Assembly: GCA_036567985.1 (NCBI GenBank)
Contig: DATCTK010000069.1
Span: 1-45,994 of the forward strand
Direction: 5' to 3'
DNA from: SZUA-229 sp036567985
GTDB taxonomy: Bacteria > Pseudomonadota > Gammaproteobacteria > SZUA-229
DNA: 45,994 bases
The notes under the pieces were generated by a model, which was given only the letters and a program-made list of their open reading frames with translations, was not told where the DNA came from and searched no databases. Made by a program: the position numbers and the translations under genes. Every line of letters starts with the position of its first letter. The stretch's first letter is position 1. Below, one piece after another: positions 8,374 through 17,308 of the stretch.

Positions 8374-9138
8374 ATGAGCTGGTGGGGAAAAGTAATCGGC
8401 GGCGGCTTCGGTTTTATGTTTGGCGGGCCACTGGGCGCACTGGCGGGCATGGCAATCGGCCATCAGTTCGATAAAGGGCTGAATCTGGCCGAACTGGAAC
8501 CGGGCAACCCGCAACGGGTGCAGCTGGCATTTTTTACCGCCACCTTTTCGGTAATGGGCTACCTTGCCAAGGCGGATGGCAAGGTGTCACGCTCGGAAAT
8601 CCAGATGGCTGAAAACATTATGGGCCAGATGAATTTAAATGCCGAGCAACGCAAGGCGGCCATTGCGCTGTTTAACCAGGGCAAGCAGGATGATTTCCAG
8701 CTGGACGAGGTGCTGACGCAGTTCAAACAGGAATGCCATCGTCGCACCAGCCTGCTACAGATGTTTCTGGAAATCCTGATTGCCACCGCCTATGCAGATA
8801 ATTCACTGGACAGCGCTGAGCACAATGCACTGAAACGCATTGCGGCCGATATCGGCTTTAACCCACAGCAACTGGAACAGCTGATTCGCATGGTGGGCGC
8901 ACAACAGAGCCACGGCCAGACACCACGCCCCAGCATCGACAATGCCTATGCGGTACTGGGCGTGAGCCGGGATATTTCCGATGCAGAATTAAAGAAAACC
9001 TACCGCCGCCTGATGAGCCAGCACCACCCGGACAAACTGGTGGCCAAAGGCATGCCAGAGGAAATGATTAAACTGGCCAATGAAAAAACCGGCGAAATCA
9101 AATCCGCCTATGAACAAATCAAACAGAGTCGCGGCTGA
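8374..9138 (+). CDS. djlA: Co-chaperone DjlA
   Basis: A membrane-anchored J-domain protein. A Gly-rich N-terminal transmembrane segment (about residues 7-27, GGGFGFMFGGPLGALAG) matches the dimerising anchor of DjlA. A central TerB-like helical domain (about 50-175) follows, and a C-terminal J domain (about 190-254) carries the HPD motif in SQHHPDKLVA. It stimulates DnaK ATPase at the cytoplasmic face of the inner membrane. The ATG start has an AGGTGA ribosome binding site. It converges with a second J-domain membrane protein 20 bp downstream. Confidence 0.93.
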   Translation: MSWWGKVIGGGFGFMFGGPLGALAGMAIGHQFDKGLNLAELEPGNPQRVQLAFFTATFSVMGYLAKADGKVSRSEIQMAENIMGQMNLNAEQRKAAIALFNQGKQDDFQLDEVLTQFKQECHRRTSLLQMFLEILIATAYADNSLDSAEHNALKRIAADIGFNPQQLEQLIRMVGAQQSHGQTPRPSIDNAYAVLGVSRDISDAELKKTYRRLMSQHHPDKLVAKGMPEEMIKLANEKTGEIKSAYEQIKQSRG

Positions 9139-9158
9139 GACAAAAGCAACCGAATGAC

Positions 9159-9890
9159 CTACTGCCCGGCACCACCCTCAAGCAGACTGATCAGTAAATC
9201 CCGCGCCTGGTTTACCTGCACCGCCAGATAATCCGAGCCACCTCTATCCGGATGCAGTTTCTGCATCAATCGCTTATGTGCCTTGCTGATCTCCGCCTTG
9301 TCCGCCTCGGCGGACACACCCAGAATCTGCCGCGCCTGCTGTTCGGTCATGCGGCTGTCGCTGGGGGTGTAGGTCGAATCGCTGCCTGCACTTGACCAGC
9401 CAGGATGCACTCGGTTGAGATAGGCCTGCAGCAGATTAGCCGAATCCGCATCTTCAGCCTGATAGGCCCGCAGTAACTGCTGCAACTGCGCCAGGCTCAG
9501 ATCCTGCAGTTTCTGCCCCGCCAGTTCCCCCTGCAATATCTCGCCTTTCAGCTCGCCACTGAGCATATCAATCTGCAACTTGATAAAACGGCTCTGCATA
9601 TGGCTCTGCCGGTTTTGCTGAAAGCGTTTCAAGTAAGGCCAGACCGTGGGGCCGAAGCTCAGGGCAAAGCGCATCAGCCGCGGAATCAGTGGCAGCAGCG
9701 CACCCAGCGCAGCCACAATCCAGCTGAGTCGACCGCTTAATGCCAGCACCACCAGCAACAGGCCGAGCGCACCGAAAATCGCCATTTTGCTGATCTGTTT
9801 CTGTTTCGCCTTACTCAGGCGATTGAAACGTTTCAGCAGAAAAATCAGCAGCGCCACAAGTGCGAGAATAACAATGAGTCTGGGTAACAT
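9159..9890 (-). CDS. Membrane protein with C-terminal J domain (243 aa)
   Basis: The N-terminus carries hydrophobic segments at about residues 3-19 and 36-52, with a further one near 57-75. The C-terminus (about 185-243) is a J domain: ILGVSAEADKAEISKAHKRL followed by HPDRGG. This order, with membrane segments first and the J domain last, resembles Tim14/PAM18-like and DjlC-like bacterial membrane J proteins. It probably recruits DnaK to the inner membrane. It converges with djlA, so two different membrane J proteins end within 20 bp of each other. The partner substrate is unknown. Confidence 0.85.
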   Translation of the reverse strand: MLPRLIVILALVALLIFLLKRFNRLSKAKQKQISKMAIFGALGLLLVVLALSGRLSWIVAALGALLPLIPRLMRFALSFGPTVWPYLKRFQQNRQSHMQSRFIKLQIDMLSGELKGEILQGELAGQKLQDLSLAQLQQLLRAYQAEDADSANLLQAYLNRVHPGWSSAGSDSTYTPSDSRMTEQQARQILGVSAEADKAEISKAHKRLMQKLHPDRGGSDYLAVQVNQARDLLISLLEGGAGQ

Positions 9891-9983
9891 TTACGCAAAA
9901 TACCTTATCTGTTTTTAGTGCAATTCAATTCGCGCCGGAGGCTGCTGCCAGAGCAAAAAAATAGTGAATTTGCTCACATTTAC

Positions 9984-10010
9984 TTAAGAAATTCCATTTT
10001 CAACCGATAT
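9984..10010 (+). promoter_or_regulatory. Possible FliA (sigma-28) promoter upstream of the chemoreceptor gene
   Basis: TTAAGAAA, an 11-base spacer and ACCGATAT resemble the flagellar sigma-28 consensus (TAAAGTTT, 11 bases, GCCGATAA): 6 of 8 bases match at -10, about 4 of 8 at -35, and the spacing is exact. It lies about 166 bp before the methyl-accepting protein, which makes a long leader. A symmetric AATGTG-CAT-CACATT at 10073-10087 lies between the two and may be an operator. Confidence 0.35.
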
Positions 10011-10175
10011 AATTACAAAACCCTGGAATGTTAAGCTAAAACCACACCCGGGCCATTCAGGCCACTGCTCGTAATGTGCATCACATTGTGCCAGTCTGGT
10101 CGCCGATGGTACAGCTCAGCCAGCAGGGCTGATTGCAGGGCACTCATATAATAACCAACAGGATGCGGGATCACT

Positions 10176-11420
10176 ATGCGCAAGCTTTCACTCTATCGAC
10201 AACTGTGGATCGGCTTCAGTCTGGGGCTGCTGTTCACCGCGCTGATTGCCACAATTTCCCTGGGTAGCCTGGGCGAGATTGCAGCCCAGCTGGATCAGCA
10301 GAGCGAGCTGCTAGATAGCATCGACCGATCCCGCCAGCTGATATTGCTGATATTTGCGGCCGCGCTGATTATCGGCACTGGCGCTGCCTGGCTGTCCACC
10401 CGCAAGCTGAAACACATGGTGCAGGACATTTCCGGCAGCCTCAGCAAAATGACCGAAGGTGATTACCAGCTGCACCTGGACGAAAGCCGCGGCGGTGAAT
10501 GCACACAGATTGCCCGCCAGCTGAATCAGTTTTCACAACAGCTGGAACAGTTACTGGGCAAGCTGGATGTATCCGTGAGCAATTTACAGAATGCCTCCGG
10601 CCAGGTTTCCAGCGTCGTCGCCAGCACCTCCACCCATATCATGCAGCAACACAGCGAAACCGAGATGGTGGCCACCGCAGTGGAACAGATGACCGCCACC
10701 GCACAGGAAGTTGCCTCCAGTGCCGCCACCGCTGCCGATTCCTCCAAACAGGCCAGCCAGCTGGCCTCCACTGGAGCGCTCAGTTCCACCGAGGCCCTGG
10801 GCGGCATCAGCAATTTACTCAATGACCTCAACAAGGCCTCAGGCGTGGTACAGACCCTGCGCGATGAGTCCGACGATATCAGCGTGGTGCTGGATGTGAT
10901 CCACGATATCTCTGAGCAAACCAATCTGCTGGCACTGAACGCCGCCATTGAGGCAGCGCGCGCCGGTGATCAGGGCCGCGGCTTTGCCGTGGTGGCAGAT
11001 GAGGTTCGCACCCTGGCCAGCCGCACCCAGCAGTCCACTGAACAGATTCGCACGAAAATTGAACAGCTGCAGCAGGGCGCGGGCAATGCGGTGACGGTAA
11101 TGGAGAATGCGATCAAGGAAGCCGGCATCAATAACGACCAGGTGGAACAGGTGGCGGAAGCACTGGGTGAAATTGCCGGCGAAATCCAGAATATCAATAG
11201 CCAGCTGGACCAGATGGCCGCCGCTGCCGAACAACAAAGTGCCACCGCAGAAGAAATCAGCCGCAATGTGGTTTCTATTAGCGGACTGGCAGAACAAACC
11301 TCACAGGGCATTCAACAGGTCAGTTCTGCAGAAAGTGACCTGACCCTGGCAACACAGGACATCGAGCAGCTGATACTGCAGTTTCGTTCCGCCAGCCAGG
11401 CAGTGACTGAGCAGGCTTAA
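10176..11420 (+). CDS. Methyl-accepting chemotaxis protein with minimal periplasmic region
   Basis: A 414-aa chemoreceptor. TM1 is at about residues 9-31 and TM2 at about 54-74, separated by only about 22 residues, so there is no periplasmic ligand-binding domain. A HAMP domain (75-125) and a cytoplasmic signalling domain follow, with the conserved hairpin tip at about 243-283 (ISEQTNLLALNAAIEAARAG). No C-terminal CheR-docking pentapeptide is seen. It must sense through the membrane, the HAMP domain, internal signals or a partner protein. An AGGA ribosome binding site precedes the ATG. The downstream neighbours are a cyclic-di-GMP protein and a CheW-like membrane protein. Confidence 0.92.
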   Translation: MRKLSLYRQLWIGFSLGLLFTALIATISLGSLGEIAAQLDQQSELLDSIDRSRQLILLIFAAALIIGTGAAWLSTRKLKHMVQDISGSLSKMTEGDYQLHLDESRGGECTQIARQLNQFSQQLEQLLGKLDVSVSNLQNASGQVSSVVASTSTHIMQQHSETEMVATAVEQMTATAQEVASSAATAADSSKQASQLASTGALSSTEALGGISNLLNDLNKASGVVQTLRDESDDISVVLDVIHDISEQTNLLALNAAIEAARAGDQGRGFAVVADEVRTLASRTQQSTEQIRTKIEQLQQGAGNAVTVMENAIKEAGINNDQVEQVAEALGEIAGEIQNINSQLDQMAAAAEQQSATAEEISRNVVSISGLAEQTSQGIQQVSSAESDLTLATQDIEQLILQFRSASQAVTEQA

Positions 11421-11581
11421 TTAACCCAGGCAGTTTTATTCTCTAACCATTCAATGCCGCCGCATAGCTGCGGCTAACTGCTTTTGCTGCAGTATATCTG
11501 CTAATATTCCCCCTATAATTAGTATGCATATAATATTGCGGCTTTCACCCGCTTTCACTGCGCACAAATCAGGCTCCATAC

Positions 11582-14488
11582 ATGCCCCATAGCAAGCCAC
11601 AATCCAATCTGCCACAGCTAAAAAATCAGGGCTGGTTACACCCCAGTTACCAGGAGCCCATGCTCAAACTGGCGATGGTAATTACCGCACTGGCGCTATT
11701 ACTTGCCATGGTAAATGCCGTGCCACCCCACCCTTCACTTGAGCAGGTTCCCGGTTACCTGTCGTTTCACCTGATATTCGAACTGATTTCCATCATTATT
11801 GCCATGCTGATTTTCGTGGTGGGCTGGCATGCGTATGAGAGGAAATTACCCGGTGATATTTTTCTGCTGGCCTGTGCCTTTTTTGCTGTCGCGGTACTCG
11901 ACCTGTCCCATACCCTGTCCTTTCCCGGCATGCCGGATTTTATTACTCCCAGCGACACCGAAAAAGGCATTAACTTCTGGCTCGCTGCACGTACCGTTGC
12001 GGCCGCTGCACTGCTGCTGGTGGCCATCCGTCGCCTGCCCGCTTTCCAGTCGAACTATCTGCGCTACCTGATACTGGGCACGGTGATTATTCTGCTGGTA
12101 CTGCTGCACTGGCTGTTTCTGTTTTATCCTCAGCTGCTACCGGCCACCTTCGACAAAGAACACGGTTTGACCCGTTTCAAGATTGGCTATGAATACGCAC
12201 TCATCGGCACCAATCTTCTGGCGGCTGTTTTACTGCTGCTGCATATGCGCAAACTTCAGGAAATGCGTATTGTCTCCATGTTTGGCGCAGTCACCATACT
12301 GGCGCTGAGCGAACTCTGCTTCACTCTGTACAGTGATGCCGCAGACATCTACAACCTGCTGGGTCATATTTACAAATTCGTCGGTTACCTGTTTTTATAT
12401 CAAGGTATTTTTGTCGACACATTTGATCGTCCCTATACCCAGCTGCAGAGTTCACAGGACAAACTGCAGGCCACCCTGGATGCTTCGCCCGACCTGTTAT
12501 TTGAAATCGACATGGACGGACGTTATGTGGACTACCATAGTTCCAGAGCCAGTCTGTTAATCGAATCGGGAGAATCGCTTATTGGCAAGAGCATATTCGA
12601 TGTAATGCCGGAAGAAGCCGCAAATATCTGTATGTCTGCATTACACGAGGCCGACCTTAAAGGTCACTCCAGTGGCAAGCAGATTGTACTGGATGTAGCA
12701 GAAGGCAAGCGCTACTTCGAACTGTCGGTTTCACGCAAACCATCACAGGTCGATGAAATTCCCCATTTTATCGTACTCTCGCGGGACATCACCGAACGCC
12801 GCGAGTCCGACCAGCAGATGCACAAGCTGATGCAGGCAGTGGAACAGAACCCCAACTCAATTGTCATCACCGACCTGGATGCCAATATTGAATATGCCAA
12901 CCCGGCCTTTATGCAGGTGACCGGCTATACCCTGCAGGAAGTGATGGGACAGAACCCACGTATTCTGCACTCCGGAAAAACCCCAAACGAACGCTACATT
13001 GAAATGTGGTCACAGCTCACCCAGGGTAAAAGCTGGAAAGGTGAGTTCGTTAACTGCAGAAAGGATGGCACCGAGTACACCGAGCTGGTGTCCATCTCAC
13101 CGGTACGCCAGTCTGATGGCACTATCAGCAACTACCTGGCGATCAAGGAAGACGTCACGCAGAAAAAGCAGATGGAATTACAGATTGAAAAAATCGAGCA
13201 TTTCGATCTGCTCACTGATTTACCTAATAATGCCCTGCTGCGCAATCGTGCTGATTTTGCTCTCAGCTACTCACAACGCCAGCAACAGAAAATGGCGGTG
13301 ATGTTTCTCGACATTGACAATTTCAATCACATCAACAATTCCCACGGCCGCAGCGCAGGCGATGAAATACTGATTCAGCTTGCACTGCGCCTGCGAAATA
13401 AATTGCGCGATGAAGACACTGTGTCCCGAATCAGCGGTGATGAGTTCATACTGTTATTTTCTACGCAAACTGACAACAACGCACTGCACCTGGCAGAAAA
13501 GCTACTGCAGTTAATTGCACAACCTTTTTATATAGAAACAGATGAGTTCCTGGTAACCTGCTCCATCGGTATCGCCATGTACCCGGACGATGGCGCGGAC
13601 TTTGAAACCCTGTCTAAAAATGCCGAAGTCGCCATGTACCGCGCGAAAAACGAAGGCCGCAATACCATCCGCTTTTTCAAGGCGGAAATGCAGGAACACC
13701 TGTCGCGCAGCCTGCTGCTTGGCAATGCATTGCGTTACGCCATGGACAGGAACCAGCTGCAGTTACATTTCCAGCCACAGATTTCCCTGAGTAATGGCCG
13801 CGTGATTGGTACTGAAGCCCTGTTACGCTGGCAGCACCCGGAGCTGGGACCGATTTCACCAGCCGAGTTTATTCCCATTGCCGAACACAGTGGGCAGATT
13901 GTCTCGATTGGTGAATGGGTGCTGCGCACTGCGGTGCGCCAGCTCAAACACTGGATAGACGATGGACTGCCACCCATGTTGATGGCTGTCAATCTGTCTG
14001 CGGTGCAGTTTAAACATTTCAATCTGACTCGTATGGTCGCCGGCATACTTGAAGAAGAGCAGCTGCCCGCGCGTTATCTTGAACTGGAGTTAACCGAAAG
14101 TGTAACCATGAGTAACCCGCAGGGTGCCATTGAAATTATGGACCAGCTCTACGAACAGGGGGTACGCATGTCGATTGATGATTTCGGCACCGGCTATTCG
14201 TCCTTGAGCTACCTGAAACAGTTCAAGATTTACAAACTGAAAATTGACCAGTCGTTTGTGCGAAATATCACCACCGACGCCCATGATAAGTCAATTGTCG
14301 CCACCATTATCAGCATGGCGAACAATCTCGGCTTCACCACTATCGCAGAAGGGGTGGAAACAGAACAGCAACTTGACATTCTACGCCAGCTCGGCTGTGA
14401 TGAGGTTCAGGGATATTTTTACAGCAAGCCTTTGCCTGCAGATCAGTTCGAGGCCTTTGCTCGTGATAAAAATTCAGAAACGCGCTGA
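11582..14488 (+). CDS. MASE3-PAS-PAS-GGDEF-EAL cyclic-di-GMP signalling protein
   Basis: A 968-aa inner-membrane protein. An N-terminal MASE3-type sensor with about seven helices (residues 30-280, including the LDLSHTLSFPGMPDF signature) is followed by PAS domains at about 290-405 and 415-525, a GGDEF domain (540-700) and an EAL domain (715-960). The cyclase signature reads SGDEF (618-622), with the first Gly replaced by Ser, a variant that can be active. The phosphodiesterase motifs look complete: EALLRW at 745-750, DDFGTGYSS, KIDQSFVR and EGVE. It probably degrades cyclic-di-GMP in response to membrane and PAS inputs; cyclase activity is uncertain. Confidence 0.93.
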   Translation: MPHSKPQSNLPQLKNQGWLHPSYQEPMLKLAMVITALALLLAMVNAVPPHPSLEQVPGYLSFHLIFELISIIIAMLIFVVGWHAYERKLPGDIFLLACAFFAVAVLDLSHTLSFPGMPDFITPSDTEKGINFWLAARTVAAAALLLVAIRRLPAFQSNYLRYLILGTVIILLVLLHWLFLFYPQLLPATFDKEHGLTRFKIGYEYALIGTNLLAAVLLLLHMRKLQEMRIVSMFGAVTILALSELCFTLYSDAADIYNLLGHIYKFVGYLFLYQGIFVDTFDRPYTQLQSSQDKLQATLDASPDLLFEIDMDGRYVDYHSSRASLLIESGESLIGKSIFDVMPEEAANICMSALHEADLKGHSSGKQIVLDVAEGKRYFELSVSRKPSQVDEIPHFIVLSRDITERRESDQQMHKLMQAVEQNPNSIVITDLDANIEYANPAFMQVTGYTLQEVMGQNPRILHSGKTPNERYIEMWSQLTQGKSWKGEFVNCRKDGTEYTELVSISPVRQSDGTISNYLAIKEDVTQKKQMELQIEKIEHFDLLTDLPNNALLRNRADFALSYSQRQQQKMAVMFLDIDNFNHINNSHGRSAGDEILIQLALRLRNKLRDEDTVSRISGDEFILLFSTQTDNNALHLAEKLLQLIAQPFYIETDEFLVTCSIGIAMYPDDGADFETLSKNAEVAMYRAKNEGRNTIRFFKAEMQEHLSRSLLLGNALRYAMDRNQLQLHFQPQISLSNGRVIGTEALLRWQHPELGPISPAEFIPIAEHSGQIVSIGEWVLRTAVRQLKHWIDDGLPPMLMAVNLSAVQFKHFNLTRMVAGILEEEQLPARYLELELTESVTMSNPQGAIEIMDQLYEQGVRMSIDDFGTGYSSLSYLKQFKIYKLKIDQSFVRNITTDAHDKSIVATIISMANNLGFTTIAEGVETEQQLDILRQLGCDEVQGYFYSKPLPADQFEAFARDKNSETR

Positions 14489-14507
14489 AAACCGGGGCGC
14501 CTCTCAA

Positions 14508-16331
14508 TTACTCGGAACGGTTTTTATAGTTCAACACGATAATCACGCGCTGCCCTGGGTAAATCAGGTGCGGGTTATCGATATTGCTCAAACGGGCTAT
14601 TTCCGGGTAACGCCAGGGCTTGTTAATATAGTGCCCGGTAATTGACCACAGGGTATCTCCTTCAACCACAATATGCTGTAAACGGCGGGATATTGCAGGT
14701 ACTTTTTTATCAACGTCTTTGGCATTGACCGATGAAACTACTTCTGTTTCATCTTCAACTTCCTGTTTAGAAGTCACCTGCGGTTCTTTAGCTTCTGACG
14801 CCAATTCAGTATCAACTGGCTTAGCTTCAGTAGACAATTGTTGCTGTTCTGTTTCGTCCTGCCCTTCAACCTTTCGCTCCTGTGAGGGCAGCTGGTTTTG
14901 TACCGTATCTTCTACCGATATTTCGGGTCTGGACGCACTGTCCTCTTCGTAATCATTCACTGTAATAGTCAGGTCACCTGTCGCTGGTTCGACATAAACC
15001 ACGTCACTTACATCATCGGCCACCTGCACGACCGGCTCTATCTCTGTTTCAACTGCAACTGCGGTTGATAAATCATATTGCATAGCATCGCTATCGGTTA
15101 CTGGCTCTGCCTGGAATACAACCGTGTCCTGCTGCAGGTCTACCCTGGTCTGTAATGACGACGTTTCATCCTGTGCAATCAGTTTTTGAAGTGGGCGGCT
15201 GTTTTGCATAAATATTAACAGCACTATAAATAACAGCAGCAATGGGACAGACCACCATAACCAGCCAGCTGTGGACTGCTGTGGCTCCGCCTCAGTCGAC
15301 GAAGTTTTTATTTGCAAATAGTCGTCGCCAGATCGCAGCGCCTGATTTGCAGGTGGTGTTACTGAATTCGCATGACGTGCATTCGACCCAGTCTGCCTTT
15401 CTGCTTTGTGCCCTGCCTGCATCGGCGACGGCTGATGATGTAACTGTCTGTCTGTTTTCTGCGGTTTTTCTGCAAGTCCGCTGACTGCCGATGAATGTTT
15501 TTGTGCCTGCGCGGAAGCCACATGACTTTGTTGTGTACTGACAGAGTGATTGACTGCTGTGTGCTGCGCATCGGTGTTGCGCGCGGCGACAGTTTTTTCA
15601 GCTGGTTTTACCGGCGGCTTTACTGGTGAATCTATAGAAGATTGTATTGGTGATGTGCTGGAAGTATTTATTGCACCGTTTACCTGATCGGAACGGCCAG
15701 TCGACTGAATGTCGGTTTCTGCTGCGGCATCCGTCGAACTTGCCACTGAAACCTGACCCGGTGTCGCCTGCGATGGGGCTGACTGTGATTGAGGCGACGC
15801 TGACTGCGCTGGCGAAGGATTATTATCGATCGGTGTGTTTTTTTCAGTCTGCGTGGTCTGCTGCAGGCTGCGAATATGTTCACGCAAATAACCACTGGCC
15901 TTAAAGCTGTCCAGCCGATCGAATTCCGCATACAGGCGGATATCTTCAGCCTGCATCAATGCCCGACTGAACACACTGCCCGGCACATGGGAGGGCACCT
16001 GGCTCCAGCCGGTTTGTGGGAAGGCGATCACATCTTCAATTTCATCCACCCAGAAACCGGCATGGCCACCGCTAACCTCGACAATAATGATCTGCCCCGG
16101 CTGTTTACGCTGTGCTGCCTCCACGCCGAAGCGCACACGCAAGTCCACAACCCGCACCATGCCGTACATGGATTTGAATATGCCGGGTTCGGCTTCGCTG
16201 CTGGCACTCGCACGACTGATCGCTGGCGGCACAATCACCGATTCCACCTGCAGGCTTGGTGAACACATCAGTACCGGCCCCACCCGGTACAACAGCAGCG
16301 CGTTGGTGTCTTCTAGCTGGTTAAATGCCAC
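14508..16331 (-). CDS. CheW-like domain / transmembrane / LysM fusion protein (607 aa)
   Basis: The N-terminal domain (about residues 10-140) is CheW-like: YGMVRVVDLRVRFGVE at 56-71 and IIIVEVSGGHAGFWVDEIED at 81-100 match the VVDLR and VEV..GL.VD.V cores. The Asn-Leu-Arg-Gly turn of standard CheW is missing. A Ser/Gln/Pro-rich linker of about 200 residues leads to one transmembrane helix (357-376), an acidic stretch (377-545) and a C-terminal LysM domain (551-600, HIVVEGDTLWSITGHYI). CheW domains act in the cytoplasm on chemoreceptor-CheA arrays, and LysM binds peptidoglycan, so the protein could tie a signalling complex to the wall. The start is GTG. It lies 36 bp after the acyltransferase gene on the same strand. 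Confidence 0.82.
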   Translation of the reverse strand: MAFNQLEDTNALLLYRVGPVLMCSPSLQVESVIVPPAISRASASSEAEPGIFKSMYGMVRVVDLRVRFGVEAAQRKQPGQIIIVEVSGGHAGFWVDEIEDVIAFPQTGWSQVPSHVPGSVFSRALMQAEDIRLYAEFDRLDSFKASGYLREHIRSLQQTTQTEKNTPIDNNPSPAQSASPQSQSAPSQATPGQVSVASSTDAAAETDIQSTGRSDQVNGAINTSSTSPIQSSIDSPVKPPVKPAEKTVAARNTDAQHTAVNHSVSTQQSHVASAQAQKHSSAVSGLAEKPQKTDRQLHHQPSPMQAGHKAERQTGSNARHANSVTPPANQALRSGDDYLQIKTSSTEAEPQQSTAGWLWWSVPLLLLFIVLLIFMQNSRPLQKLIAQDETSSLQTRVDLQQDTVVFQAEPVTDSDAMQYDLSTAVAVETEIEPVVQVADDVSDVVYVEPATGDLTITVNDYEEDSASRPEISVEDTVQNQLPSQERKVEGQDETEQQQLSTEAKPVDTELASEAKEPQVTSKQEVEDETEVVSSVNAKDVDKKVPAISRRLQHIVVEGDTLWSITGHYINKPWRYPEIARLSNIDNPHLIYPGQRVIIVLNYKNRSE

Positions 16332-16367
16332 AGCTCATCCACGGAATATCTGTCGTTACTCATCATT

Positions 16368-17117
16368 TTATTCAAGGTATCGGGTCTGCCATTGCCGGTA
16401 AAGCTGCCAGACATATTCGGTATATTCTTCCTTGCTGTTAAAACCGGCCGGATCAATCGCATCAAACACATAATAGTTCGCCGTGTTATTTTGCGTGTTC
16501 AAAAAATGGTAAATCTTGTCGAGCAGGGTATGTGGGCTGCGCCAGGCAAAATCATCCTGTGCCTCGTAATGCAGAAACACCGGCAATATGGGCACGCCGG
16601 TTTGCATTGAAACATCAAATGCACCGTAACGAAAGGACTCGAATATACGCTTACCCTTGCAGCCGCCCTCGGGATAGAGCGCAATGTTTTTACCCGCCAG
16701 CACCGCCTGTTTTAATTCTGCCGCCGCCTGCTGCCTGGACTCCCGTGATTCCCGCTGCACATACAGGTTACCCGCCGCGGTGGAAATACGCCCGGCAATC
16801 CACCAGTCCTTAACTTCCACTTTAGCCAGGGAATGCACTTCAAACAGGGCCGGTATGCCAATATCCTCAAATGCCGAGGGGTGGTTGGCAATCAGAATAT
16901 ATTGCGCGGGTATATCCTGCAGGTTTTTCTGATGTAACCTTAAATCCACATCCAGTGCACGCACAAAACCCCGGCACCATACCCGGTACAAACGAAAATA
17001 CCAGCGGCCGAGCAATTTAGCCGGCAGCCACGACAGCCCATACAGCAATAGCGTGAGGACAAAAAAATCCACCCACAACGCGAGCAGTCTGATAATTCTG
17101 GCAGTATAGTAAAACAC
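16368..17117 (-). CDS. PlsC-like lysophospholipid acyltransferase family protein
   Basis: A 249-aa inner-membrane acyltransferase with a hydrophobic N-terminus (about residues 8-35). The acyltransferase block I reads NHPSAFED at 78-85, so the expected HX4D becomes HX4E or HX5D; block III reads YPEGG (148-152). These place it in the PlsC/LPLAT superfamily, which moves acyl chains from acyl-ACP or acyl-CoA to lysophospholipids or related acceptors. The exact substrate is unknown. The start is GTG with an AGGAG ribosome binding site. It precedes the CheW-LysM gene and is divergent from mlaA. Confidence 0.82.
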   Translation of the reverse strand: MFYYTARIIRLLALWVDFFVLTLLLYGLSWLPAKLLGRWYFRLYRVWCRGFVRALDVDLRLHQKNLQDIPAQYILIANHPSAFEDIGIPALFEVHSLAKVEVKDWWIAGRISTAAGNLYVQRESRESRQQAAAELKQAVLAGKNIALYPEGGCKGKRIFESFRYGAFDVSMQTGVPILPVFLHYEAQDDFAWRSPHTLLDKIYHFLNTQNNTANYYVFDAIDPAGFNSKEEYTEYVWQLYRQWQTRYLE

Positions 17118-17308
17118 GCGTTTCTCCTGATACTATGCTCCCGGCTGCCGCGCCCCACTAAAACTGCAGTTGGATGCATAAACCGGCATTTAACAAAGTA
17201 TAGCCCAAGCACAGCACTGAATAATTCCAGGCTATTTGCCTGCTTTTATTTGACCTGACGCAGTGCAGTTGTTAATTTTCACCACACTCTGGAAAAGACA
17301 CCAACACT

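Noticed and set aside
10839..11297. 152-aa open frame on the minus strand
   Set aside because: It is antisense to the chemoreceptor signalling domain and has no independent support.
11457..11475. GCCGCA-TAGC-TGCGGC hairpin after the chemoreceptor as a terminator
   Set aside because: The stem is perfect but no T-run follows, so an intrinsic terminator cannot be claimed.
11582..14488. SGDEF as proof of an inactive cyclase
   Set aside because: Ser at the first position occurs in active cyclases, so inactivity cannot be concluded from sequence alone.
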